Assembly (NCBI GenBank): GCA_900541195.1
Contig: UQIY01000016.1
Span: forward strand, 1 to 44,300
Direction of reading: 5' to 3'
DNA: 44,300 nt
Source: an uncultured Collinsella sp.
GTDB lineage: Bacteria; Actinomycetota; Coriobacteriia; Coriobacteriales; Coriobacteriaceae
Part shown: piece after piece, positions 8,990 through 16,944 of the stretch
How the letters are laid out: every line of letters begins with the position of its first letter
Position numbering within the stretch: the stretch's first letter is position 1
Notes under the pieces: generated by a model
Told to the model about the DNA's origin: nothing
Database searches by the model: none
What the model saw: the letters and a program-made list of their open reading frames with translations, nothing else
Translations under genes and position numbers: made by a program

Positions 8990-11392
8990 ATGAGAGGAAC
9001 ATTCGGTCGCAACGCTGATTGGAATACCGACGTCCTTTTTCTTCGATCAAAGTCAAACCCAAGTCTGTATTTATTAGACAAACGGAACCGCTTCCGTACA
9101 CAGCCAGCAAGCTCCGCCGCTTCATTTAATTCAATCGTCTTGGCAAACGAACTGATAAAAATAGATCTTTATTCGTTCTTTACCGAAATGGCCAGTTGGC
9201 ACCTTTATTACCGGAAATGCCGACCTCTTTATGCTCTGCATGACACAAACAGCCACAACTTCCATCCACTTCACTTTGATTGCAACGAGCGCGGCGTCTT
9301 TCATAAAAACAGGGGGCCCTGGATAAGATTCAAGTCAACACCCTATATCGATAGCGTTGATGGATTTGATTTTAAAATCATCACTTTCCGCAACCGGGAT
9401 GAATATGGTCGTTGGCTCAAGGCACAGCCACCCGTTTCTCCCGATTTCGATACTGCCATCAGAAAAGCCCTTGGCCGCAGCTCGCACGGCCACATTTCAA
9501 CTTGTACAAAGGAGCTTCTTGCACACACCTGTTCCGTGTGCCTAAGCTGCAACAGCTCATACGTTCCTGACCCGCTCTACTATTCGTATCTTTTCAGCAC
9601 AATCGCCATCGAGTGCGCCAAGATCAACGAGCTGCTCGCTCTTGCGTGCTCAAATAATAATCTTATTAAACAATACGATGCAGTCGATCTCTTTAACTCG
9701 TACCTTCATTTAGATAAGCATGTTTCAGAACAAGGAGCGACGAGTATCTCTTTTGAACTAACAAAAGAGCCCGAAATCACGTCATACAGACCAAACAAAA
9801 GCTTCGGCAATTACTTTCATGGGAATACATCACCCTATTTAGCGAGTCACGATCTCAAGTATCTGCAGTCGCTATATGCTGTCTCGCTTCAAACCTGTCT
9901 GAGCCTTGCCAAAACATCACGCAACTCCCTTGCAGAAAATATTTTACATAGCCTGGAAGAGCAGTTAATACAATCATATATAGGCATCTCTAATGCTGAA
10001 ATAATTGCGATTCCCCAACAGCTTGACACCGTCATTAATCTTTGCTCGCAATTACTTTGCTCTTTAACGAAGCCCCGCGCCTGCGAATGCGATGTCGATA
10101 TACTGGCAGACCTTCTAAATGAACTTCAATCGCTCCGGTCCACCGATTACTTCCATTCGCTTTCCGTAATTTCACATGGGTCTTTTCAGCAGCCGCCAGA
10201 AGGAGTGTCTGAGGGAGAGCTATCCAGGCATCAAGAGTTTATCCATCGCTACGGGCCCCTTCGCCGCGCCGCGCTCAATAAATCACAGGGGCCGCTCGTC
10301 CGCAAAGCGGCGCTGAGTGACCACGACGCGGCACTCAAGCAGATAAAGAGACAGGCCATTATTCGCCATGCCGAGAATACATGTCTATTGGAGACGGAAT
10401 GGTCCTTTTCAAAGTTCTATGCAAGGCTTCTTAGCGAGTTACTCAATTGCGGCAAGATTCCCATTAGATGCAAGTCCTGCGGATCGCTATTCTTTCCAAC
10501 CGGATCAAACAGCCAGTACTGCAACCGCTTTGACCCAGCTACAAATCGTTACTGCAACCCCCGGCTCAATGAAACGAAGCGCTTGGGTCGCAAAGCGCCG
10601 CACGGCACGGCCATCAACCTCCATAAGAAGGCTGAAACTGCTAAACAACTCAATGAAAAAAGACGTTTCTCATACTTTGCGGAACTCGAGGAATTTGTCG
10701 ACCATGAAATAGGGCCCGTTTACTTCAAGAGCACCCTGATAACGGATGAGCTCTATCAGTCCTGGAGAGCCGCAATCAATACCCCGAAGAACCAACCCAA
10801 AACAAAGACGCCTGAGCACCTCGCCTTTCCCCATCCTGTCATCTGGGAAGACCAGGTCATCGAAGGCAATCAGGAGATAGCCGTTTACCTAAACCAATAC
10901 GCCTATCCCGCACTTCGAGACAAGCTTGACCAAAGTGCTAAATCATCAAAATCGAGCTGCACGGTAATAGACAAGCCAACCATTCGCTTTGGCGGCTGGA
11001 AGCTGCGCCTCTTTGATCTTTTGCGACTTGTTGCTTCAATCAACAACGACAGAGAGCATATCCAAGACGGCCCGATTCCGGTCCCAGGCATAAGTTCGAT
11101 GGATGATTTTACCCCCGATAGAAGCCCCTTGGACTCCTGGTCAGAAGGCAAAGAGAGACCGCTGATCTTCCCACCCAGCGGAAAGGGAAGGCTGATTCTC
11201 TTTGAAATCATAGACGACAAGCGCAGTAAGCAACTTCAGCAGGAGTTAACGCATGCCGCGCCCCGGCCTCAACCAGAAGAGCATCAAGGGCAATACTCAC
11301 AGGAACGCCAACAGCAAGGCCCAACGGACTCCTTCTCCCAGTTTCTTTTATCAAAAAAGGAGATAGGGGAAAGACTGCTTCCGTCCTTCTGA
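8990..11392 (+). CDS. Large protein with a zinc-ribbon motif, DUF6076-like (800 aa)
   Basis: An 800-residue protein starting MRGTFGRNADWN. The ATG at 8990 is preferred over the TTG at 8969 and the ATG at 8984 because GGAG lies 6 bases before it. Near residues 500-530 it has a Cys cluster, CKSCGSLFFPTG...YCNRF...YCN, of the CxxC...YC...C form seen in DUF6076 and related proteins; the basic stretch after it (KRLGRK) could bind nucleic acid. A second Cys group (CTKELLAHTCSVCLSC) lies near residue 175-190. The N-terminal 500 residues match nothing I know. The C-terminal 60 residues are Gln-rich and probably disordered. The gene is AT-richer than the housekeeping genes, in line with horizontal acquisition. 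It has no operon partner on its strand. Family assignment is tentative; role unknown. Confidence 0.6.
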   Translation: MRGTFGRNADWNTDVLFLRSKSNPSLYLLDKRNRFRTQPASSAASFNSIVLANELIKIDLYSFFTEMASWHLYYRKCRPLYALHDTNSHNFHPLHFDCNERGVFHKNRGPWIRFKSTPYIDSVDGFDFKIITFRNRDEYGRWLKAQPPVSPDFDTAIRKALGRSSHGHISTCTKELLAHTCSVCLSCNSSYVPDPLYYSYLFSTIAIECAKINELLALACSNNNLIKQYDAVDLFNSYLHLDKHVSEQGATSISFELTKEPEITSYRPNKSFGNYFHGNTSPYLASHDLKYLQSLYAVSLQTCLSLAKTSRNSLAENILHSLEEQLIQSYIGISNAEIIAIPQQLDTVINLCSQLLCSLTKPRACECDVDILADLLNELQSLRSTDYFHSLSVISHGSFQQPPEGVSEGELSRHQEFIHRYGPLRRAALNKSQGPLVRKAALSDHDAALKQIKRQAIIRHAENTCLLETEWSFSKFYARLLSELLNCGKIPIRCKSCGSLFFPTGSNSQYCNRFDPATNRYCNPRLNETKRLGRKAPHGTAINLHKKAETAKQLNEKRRFSYFAELEEFVDHEIGPVYFKSTLITDELYQSWRAAINTPKNQPKTKTPEHLAFPHPVIWEDQVIEGNQEIAVYLNQYAYPALRDKLDQSAKSSKSSCTVIDKPTIRFGGWKLRLFDLLRLVASINNDREHIQDGPIPVPGISSMDDFTPDRSPLDSWSEGKERPLIFPPSGKGRLILFEIIDDKRSKQLQQELTHAAPRPQPEEHQGQYSQERQQQGPTDSFSQFLLSKKEIGERLLPSF

Positions 11393-11871
11393 TAGGCAGC
11401 CAGAGAACGAAAGGCTTTTAAGACTGGAGCGAAAATTTACGACAGCAGCAGGCCCCACGATACCGACGTAAATATCTACTCGTTTGAGCGCTACTGACCA
11501 TCGCGAACCAGCGCCGCCAACGCGCTTCGAATCGGCTCTACGCCAATTATCTCGACACTACCGCCGATATTGCGCTTGGATACCGAGGCTGTTATGAACC
11601 CCAGCACCGTTTGTTGCCACCGGTCCATCCCTCAGTGATGCCGCCTGTTGGCCTCACCCGTGTCGACCCAGGTCGCGTTGTGCAAGATCCTTCCAGTCCT
11701 GATCGCACACAGTGACGTGACACTGGCCGTCAACAAAAGGGCACCGAAACCCATGTCGGCCCCGGTGCCAAAGTGCAATATTGAAGGTGCTGTTTCTCAA
11801 TATTCATCAGTGGCCAAGCGATCAGATACTCAAGATCTTTCCCTCAAATGAGCGACGAGTGCACATCAAGT
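11393..11871. other. 479-bp gap with probable decayed coding sequence
   Basis: No convincing intact gene. On the minus strand two short frames follow each other: 11632-11754 (40 aa, MGFGALLLTASVTSLC..., extendable upstream without ATG) and 11491-11628 (45 aa, MDRWQQTVLGFITASV...). Both read like genuine protein, including a hydrophobic stretch and IGGSVEIIGVEPI, yet are separated by a stop and lack good ribosome sites. The likeliest explanation is a decayed gene broken by stops or frameshifts. The family is not recognised. Confidence 0.3.
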
Positions 11872-13563
11872 TCAGTGCACGCTCATATTAAAGCAATCTT
11901 CAATGCGCTCATCTACCCATTTTTCATCTATTTCTAGTCCGTCATCAAGCTGCTTCCTTATGTATCGAACTAGGTTCTGCGCCGAATCCGTGTATAAATC
12001 CGGGAGTGGATAACAGCTGACATATTGAGTCAAATAGCGACGCTTTCCAGAGTACAACCTGTTTTGAAAAGCCATATCGTGATAACGATCCATGAGGGCG
12101 GAATTAGCGACAGCCAGAATCAAATAAAGATAGTCCTGATCGACTCCCTCATTTAGCGTTATCCAATAGCAATTACCGTCTACAGCCGCACCTGTCGCGT
12201 CGTATAAAAATTTTGCCCTATCACTAATATCCGGGAAAACAATTTTATGAAAACCCCAAGCTTTAGGATCCTGCGGAACCCATAGCTCATACCACTTTCT
12301 TTTTGCTTTTTTAACATACGAACGCCCATCCAGCTGCTCAAAATGAGTCATTAGATAGTTCTTTGCGTGCGGATATCTCTCCAAGTCAACGGGGGCGCGC
12401 TTACCATCAATAATCGTATGAGTGTAGAGAACAGATTTAACGGGATCACGCTCTAGTTGCCACCTTGTAGCATCTTTCGACGATATCAGCGGTTTGATCA
12501 GTTCTCTTTCAGGAACGCGATCATTGGGAAGATCTTGCCAGCTTTCCCGTATGAAAACATTGTCCGCCGTCGTTTTAATACCCACCCGAACTTTCGCAAT
12601 ATCTCCAAGCTTGTATGATGCCGCATCATCAATGCGCTTTAACCATGCCTCATCAGAAATACTGCAAAGCATCCAAGGCTCTTTTGATTGCTCGGTTCTC
12701 CTTACATGTCCCGTTTCTTTTAGGTAAACCTTTCCGCCAACCTCATAGGCCCCCTCGGCATCGCTTCGCAAAATGTCGGCAATGCTCTCCGCGCGAATTG
12801 CATGCGCATCTTGATTTGTTTCATAAACTCTCTGGCATTCCACCGGTTTCAAGGAAGGCGCCGTGTTTCGCGCAAACAAAATCGCGGGCAAAACTGCCGC
12901 CTCAAATACCTTCGTATCCCCCAAATCTGCAAGATACTCTATGCGATAGGCAGACCGTATGAATTCTCGAACGGCAGCTCCGCTCTTGTTGTAAAGGTAT
13001 TTATTGGACGTAATCACGCCCAATGCACCCCCATCTTTCAAGAACGATTTATATGCGATGAAAAACGCATGATACAAATCCGTTTTACCGGTCAGCCCAT
13101 ATTTGTTTGCAAGAAAACGAGACTTTTGTGCCCCGATTATCTGGGTTCTCACATAAGGCGGATTTGCGATGATGATGTCTACTGGAGCAATATGCGGTGC
13201 CAGCTTCTCACGCTCCGAATTGTCTGGCTGAGGAGCATGAAATGGCTCACACTCAAGAAAGTCTGCATTTACGAAGCGGAAGGAATCAGCCGGCGAGATT
13301 GTCGACATGACCCTGTGCTCAGCAAGCGATAATGTAGGCATATCGCTATCGACACCGATTAGGCTTACGTTATGACCGTGCTGTTTCAGTACCGCAAACA
13401 TCGCCAAAAGCAGTTCTCCGTCCCCACAAGCTGGATCGAGGACCGAAATATTGTGCGGAGGATTCACCAACAACCCATATAGGCCTTCGGCTATGTATAT
13501 TGCTATATCCCTAGGCGTAAAATGTGCTCCACGCTCTTTTGTTTCACGCGAAAAACTACCCAC
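11872..13563 (-). CDS. Type II DNA adenine-N6 methyltransferase (563 aa)
   Basis: Transfers a methyl group from S-adenosylmethionine to adenine in the recognition site, protecting the host from the partner nuclease. Gamma-class motif order is seen: motif X HFTPRDIA (14-21), motif I DPACGDGE (43-50), motif IV NPPY (134-137), then a C-terminal half like the TaqI-type target-recognition domain (YPHAKNYLMTHFEQLDGR..., near 380, and the ending LPDLYTDSAQ). I place the start at the GTG at 13563 because AAGGAG lies 6 bases upstream; the frame is open to ATGs at 13587 and 13638, but these lack a ribosome site and would overlap the divergent nuclease gene. Only 22 bases separate the two start codons. 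The gene is AT-richer than the core genes. The recognition sequence cannot be read from the protein by eye. Confidence 0.9.
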   Translation of the reverse strand: MGSFSRETKERGAHFTPRDIAIYIAEGLYGLLVNPPHNISVLDPACGDGELLLAMFAVLKQHGHNVSLIGVDSDMPTLSLAEHRVMSTISPADSFRFVNADFLECEPFHAPQPDNSEREKLAPHIAPVDIIIANPPYVRTQIIGAQKSRFLANKYGLTGKTDLYHAFFIAYKSFLKDGGALGVITSNKYLYNKSGAAVREFIRSAYRIEYLADLGDTKVFEAAVLPAILFARNTAPSLKPVECQRVYETNQDAHAIRAESIADILRSDAEGAYEVGGKVYLKETGHVRRTEQSKEPWMLCSISDEAWLKRIDDAASYKLGDIAKVRVGIKTTADNVFIRESWQDLPNDRVPERELIKPLISSKDATRWQLERDPVKSVLYTHTIIDGKRAPVDLERYPHAKNYLMTHFEQLDGRSYVKKAKRKWYELWVPQDPKAWGFHKIVFPDISDRAKFLYDATGAAVDGNCYWITLNEGVDQDYLYLILAVANSALMDRYHDMAFQNRLYSGKRRYLTQYVSCYPLPDLYTDSAQNLVRYIRKQLDDGLEIDEKWVDERIEDCFNMSVH

Positions 13564-13585
13564 GTTTAACTCCTTGGAGGCAAAC
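13564..13585. promoter_or_regulatory. Shared 22-bp spacer with opposed ribosome sites
   Basis: The spacer between the divergent methyltransferase and nuclease starts holds TTTAACTCCTTGGAGGCAAA. Read on the plus strand, TTGGAGG lies 5 bases before the nuclease ATG; read on the minus strand, AAGGAG lies 6 bases before the methyltransferase GTG. The two ribosome sites overlap and nothing else fits in the gap, so each promoter must lie inside the other gene and the two mRNAs must be complementary at their 5' ends. Confidence 0.65.
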
Positions 13586-14680
13586 ATGCCAATTGAACAA
13601 TTTCCACTAAGCCCAAACAATCTTACCCCAGGCCCCATAATTGCCGAGCGCCTTGCCCCGCTAATTGGAACTAAAATTCAGTTCACGGGGAAGTCCAGAA
13701 CAGATGGTTCAAATCTCAGGAAATTAATTCAGAGGCAACTAAATAAATACCAGAGTTATAGCCAAACTAAAAAGAGTAAGCGCCAGAAAGGTGACCCGAA
13801 AATCAAAGCTGAAATGCTTGATCCATACATGGTGACGGGCGACAAATCAAGTTACAACTTACAAGTATGGAATCGCATTCCGAACTCAAAGTCAGTTGTC
13901 GTCGAGTATGACAACTCCTCCTCTTTGGTCAGCAGGGACGTGCGCTTTGTTTTGGTCAGAATCAATCCCGATACAGACGAAATAGACGCAATAGTAGTGA
14001 CCACCGCACCGTGCATCGAGCACCATTTTGGGGTATTTGGGCAACCAACTATTAAACACCAGCTAATTATTTCGAATAGTGCTAGAGATAAAATCGTGCG
14101 ACAAAGCAAACCAGTGTTATCGTCGACGGATGCAATTGATGCCAGTCTGTTAACAGAAGACCTTGGTAGGCATTCATTTAATTTTGCTGATCCGCCCAAA
14201 TCCGGCGAGCTGCTCTCAATTGAGCGCATCAAAAATGCAATTGTCGATAAACTAATAGGCAGCACCATAGACCAAGCTGCGACCAAGAACCGCGGACAAA
14301 GTCTCGAAGCTATTGTTATTAAATCGCTCGGATATGAAATTGCGCCCAACAATCGACTCGCTGGAGGCTATCCGGACCTCCCCAATCAAGCACTCGAAAT
14401 TAAAATTCAAGATTCTCCGACAGTCGATCTTGGAAGGTATTCACCGCAAACGAAGGAAGAAATCTTTGAAGACATGGGCATTTCAACACAGGAAATGCGT
14501 TATCTAATAGTTCTAACTAATGAATTGACCCATAAGGTCGAAGGACTCGTTCTATGCCCTGGCAAAGAACTTGGCAACTACTTTTCTTATGTTCCGAACA
14601 TAAGCTATAAGTGCCAGAGGAGCATACCCATGTCTTTCTTCGACGAGTTTACCGGTAGCTCCATTTATATTGATGATTGA
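13586..14680 (+). CDS. Type II restriction endonuclease, PD-(D/E)XK (364 aa)
   Basis: Start ATG at 13586 with CCTTGGAGG just upstream; the frame extends 135 bases further back but only into the methyltransferase gene. The catalytic core is clear: helix with E241 (RGQSLEAIV), then PD at 263-264 and E271-I-K273 (PDLPNQALEIK), followed by QDSPTVDLG, the usual layout of the PD-(D/E)XK fold. The N-terminal 200 residues are likely to carry DNA recognition. The length and divergent pairing with an N6-adenine methyltransferase identify it as the restriction half of a type II system. The specificity and the exact REBASE family are not evident to me. It is AT-rich relative to the core genome, like its partner, and ends just before a bidirectional hairpin. 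Confidence 0.85.
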   Translation: MPIEQFPLSPNNLTPGPIIAERLAPLIGTKIQFTGKSRTDGSNLRKLIQRQLNKYQSYSQTKKSKRQKGDPKIKAEMLDPYMVTGDKSSYNLQVWNRIPNSKSVVVEYDNSSSLVSRDVRFVLVRINPDTDEIDAIVVTTAPCIEHHFGVFGQPTIKHQLIISNSARDKIVRQSKPVLSSTDAIDASLLTEDLGRHSFNFADPPKSGELLSIERIKNAIVDKLIGSTIDQAATKNRGQSLEAIVIKSLGYEIAPNNRLAGGYPDLPNQALEIKIQDSPTVDLGRYSPQTKEEIFEDMGISTQEMRYLIVLTNELTHKVEGLVLCPGKELGNYFSYVPNISYKCQRSIPMSFFDEFTGSSIYIDD

Positions 14681-14700
14681 TCCAGCCGCCTCCGATTCAC

Positions 14701-14742
14701 TATGGGCTACCGGCGGGTCTTCTGACCAGCTGGTAGCCCATA
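14701..14742. terminator. Bidirectional hairpin between convergent genes
   Basis: TATGGGCTACC at 14701-14711 pairs perfectly with GGTAGCCCATA at 14732-14742, an 11-bp stem with a 20-base loop that itself holds GGGTC/GACC-type pairing. It sits between the ends of the nuclease gene and the convergent membrane-protein gene. The T-rich flank is weak. Confidence 0.6.
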
Positions 14743-14795
14743 TTTCCTCTCTGTTAGGTCACCTGTTATTGCAGCCATACTGCGATTCTCCACCC

Positions 14796-15239
14796 TTATG
14801 CCGTTTCCTTTATTGTTTTAATCGTCTTAATATGATTCAACGCACACAACAGCACGGTTCTATCACGCTCAAAGCAAAACCGAGACCACGCGTATACTCC
14901 CAGGACAACTAGAAATGCGGCCAGAAGAGCCACCGCGATCTCGATCGGCAACGTAGACAAATACGCTCCGACTGCAAGAGAGATAATCATGCCTATCAGG
15001 CTGAGCGCCCAGCTCGTATAATGTGTCTCGGTAACTGACCGTTCAACTATCTTGCATTTCTTTTCCAGGCTAATGTCCTCGCCAGCCTCACCGAGAGAGA
15101 AGTCCGTTCCCGAAATTAAATCGAGCAATTCAGCCTCACTGTAGTCGCTCTTTTTAAATTTTCTAATAAAGAAGCCGGCAGGACCAAAACCATAGGTCCA
15201 GTCTTTTTCACGAAATAGTTCCTTATAGGCGATTCCCAT
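14796..15239 (-). CDS. Hypothetical protein with two membrane segments (147 aa)
   Basis: A 147-residue protein with a soluble N-terminal part of about 70 residues, then two adjacent hydrophobic segments (about 78-95 and 99-118) and a basic C-terminal tail (about 119-147), so it is probably a hairpin in the inner membrane with both ends in the cytoplasm. No known motif. AAGGAG lies 6 bases before the ATG at 15239. It is AT-rich and sits between the restriction system and another unknown gene on the same strand. Function unknown. Confidence 0.65.
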   Translation of the reverse strand: MGIAYKELFREKDWTYGFGPAGFFIRKFKKSDYSEAELLDLISGTDFSLGEAGEDISLEKKCKIVERSVTETHYTSWALSLIGMIISLAVGAYLSTLPIEIAVALLAAFLVVLGVYAWSRFCFERDRTVLLCALNHIKTIKTIKETA

Positions 15240-15362
15240 TGTTAGCTCCTTAAAGCACTAATTCCATTTACGCTACTGTTCTATCATTTCGTCCGGACAG
15301 ATTTTCAGCGGCCTGTCGACATCCATTCGCGTGGACACCCTGTTCAGCAAATACTCGTCCAA

Positions 15363-16160
15363 TTACTCCTCGCGTTCCTCATACCCCCATCTGAGCTTCC
15401 TCCCTAGATCCACAGCATTACGCCTCGTCTCCTCGGCAAACAGATCATCGATTGCCCTGTCAATTCGCACGCAGGTCTCGAAATGCTCGTCCTTCCAGGG
15501 CAGATCGAGCCCCAGGCTCGTATCCCAATAGCCGCCGAGCTTTGCGTTGATCACTTCCTCGGGATACAGCACATCGTGACGAACACCTTCGATCGCCTCG
15601 TCCTCGTCCATATCGCAGGCTGCATCGTCCTTCTCGAGACATTTACGCAGCTCCTTTTGCTCGCGCATGCGATTCAGCACGCTGGCGCACACCGTGGCCA
15701 AAAAACGATAGCGCTCGCATAGGTCCCATTCGCCGCCGAGCCATACCCGATAGCCCAGAACGGCGCTTGCGGGTTCCTCGTTCAGCAGGAACAGTTCCCA
15801 CGGATATACTTCAGCGCACGCGTCCTCTCCCAGCTTTTGCGCGCCACCGCGCGTAAAAGCGCATGGCTCCACGTCGTAATAGCCAAAGCCGTGGCCCGCA
15901 TCGCGGCGATTGATGACATGCTTGGGCAGCAAAACAATCTTGTCGCTGGACTCGGGGTCGATCTTCCGCAGCTTTTTGACCTTGCGGCGGACGCGCTTTA
16001 GGCCGTGCTCGCTATCGCCGCAGCCGCAGCCGTCCGGCTTGCCGCCGAATCGTAGGGCGACCTCGCGCGCCAGGATCTTTGCATCCGCCGCGCACAGCAG
16101 GTCACTCACGGTGGGCAGGTCTTCCCACTCAATACCGTCGACATCCCAAATCCTGCTCAT
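15363..16160 (-). CDS. Hypothetical protein (265 aa)
   Basis: A 265-residue soluble protein starting MSRIWDVDG. The ATG at 16160 is chosen over a TTG six bases upstream because AGAGG lies 6 bases before it. It holds a CGCGDSEHG stretch near residue 46, which could bind a metal, followed by a strongly basic stretch (LKRVRRKVKKLRK) and an acidic C-terminal half. No family is recognised. It is followed on its strand by a 123-base gap to the small membrane-protein gene and preceded by the ClpP-like gene, with no clear operon tie. A role in the mobile element is possible but unsupported. Confidence 0.65.
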   Translation of the reverse strand: MSRIWDVDGIEWEDLPTVSDLLCAADAKILAREVALRFGGKPDGCGCGDSEHGLKRVRRKVKKLRKIDPESSDKIVLLPKHVINRRDAGHGFGYYDVEPCAFTRGGAQKLGEDACAEVYPWELFLLNEEPASAVLGYRVWLGGEWDLCERYRFLATVCASVLNRMREQKELRKCLEKDDAACDMDEDEAIEGVRHDVLYPEEVINAKLGGYWDTSLGLDLPWKDEHFETCVRIDRAIDDLFAEETRRNAVDLGRKLRWGYEEREE

Positions 16161-16234
16161 GTTCAACCTCTTTCTGGCCGTTCAACTACGTGCTCGTTCG
16201 CTCTGTTTAACGTGCTTGTAAGGCATGCGCCCCA

Positions 16235-16837
16235 CTAGAGCGCCTTCTTGCTGGGCGCAATCACCTCATCCACCAGGCCCAGCTCCAAAGCGCGTTTGGC
16301 GTTGCACCAGCAGTCACGCTCGGTGAGCTCATGGAACTCCTGGGCGCTCAGGTTGCCGTGCTCGGCCAGCAGCTCGTCCAACTCGGCACGCATGGCTGCC
16401 GTATGCTGGGCCACAATCTCGATATCGGTCTGCTGCGCCATGCCTGTGCCGCCCATCAACTGGTGAATGAGCACCTGCGTGTGGCGGTACACCTGGCGGT
16501 GGTCGCCGCAGGCCAGGATCACCGCGGCCATCGATGCCACGACGCCCTCGCCTACCGTGACCACGGGGCAGTCGAGCGACTGCATGGTGTCGATGAGCGC
16601 CAGTCCCGCCGTAACGCTGCCGCCCGGGCTGTTGATGATGAGGGTGATGGGCTCGGTCGCACTTTGATGTTCCAGCACCAGCATGGACTTAATAAGGCCG
16701 TTGCAGGTCGCATCGTTGACCTCGCCCTCCAGCAGTAGCACACGACTGTTGAGCAATTCGCTTGCCATATCGACAGCGGCAACACGGCCGTCCTTGGACT
16801 TCTTTATGATGCTGGGCTCACGATACATAACGGGCAT
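16235..16837 (-). CDS. ClpP-family serine protease, divergent paralogue (200 aa)
   Basis: ClpP forms a barrel of two heptamers that degrades proteins delivered by an AAA+ unfoldase. The catalytic triad is intact: S102 in VVASMAA, H125 in VLIHQLMGG and D175 in ERDCWCNA. The oxyanion segment NSPGGSVTAG (69-78) and the closing GLVDEVI are also normal, and the length (200 aa) is usual for ClpP. The sequence diverges from housekeeping ClpP in the N-terminal loop (SKDGRVAAVDM) and at the handle. AAAGGAA precedes the ATG at 16837. No clpX, tig or clpA lies nearby; the neighbours are a VirD4-like ATPase and unknown genes. It is therefore probably an additional ClpP carried by an element, able to form homo- or mixed complexes. 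Housekeeping role cannot be excluded. Confidence 0.85.
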   Translation of the reverse strand: MPVMYREPSIIKKSKDGRVAAVDMASELLNSRVLLLEGEVNDATCNGLIKSMLVLEHQSATEPITLIINSPGGSVTAGLALIDTMQSLDCPVVTVGEGVVASMAAVILACGDHRQVYRHTQVLIHQLMGGTGMAQQTDIEIVAQHTAAMRAELDELLAEHGNLSAQEFHELTERDCWCNAKRALELGLVDEVIAPSKKAL

Positions 16838-16874
16838 GGTAATTCCTTTCTAGATGGGATTGACAAGGGGAACT

Positions 16875-16910
16875 GGCCGCACGGCTCATTGCAAACGAGG
16901 CCGTGCGGCC
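16875..16910 (-). terminator. Strong hairpin after the VirD4-like gene
   Basis: GGCCGCACGGC at 16875-16885 pairs perfectly with GCCGTGCGGCC at 16900-16910, an 11-bp GC-rich stem with a 14-base loop, in the 107-base gap after the VirD4-like gene stop and before the ClpP-like gene, both on the minus strand. The minus strand carries CAGTATTTTG just before the hairpin and no T run after it, so it may also act as an mRNA end or processing signal. Confidence 0.55.
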
Positions 16911-16944
16911 AAAATACTGGTCAGAACACGCGAAGCTGCAAGGG

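Noticed and set aside
11648..11851. A 67-codon plus-strand frame
   Set aside because: No ribosome site; the opposite strand reads more like protein.
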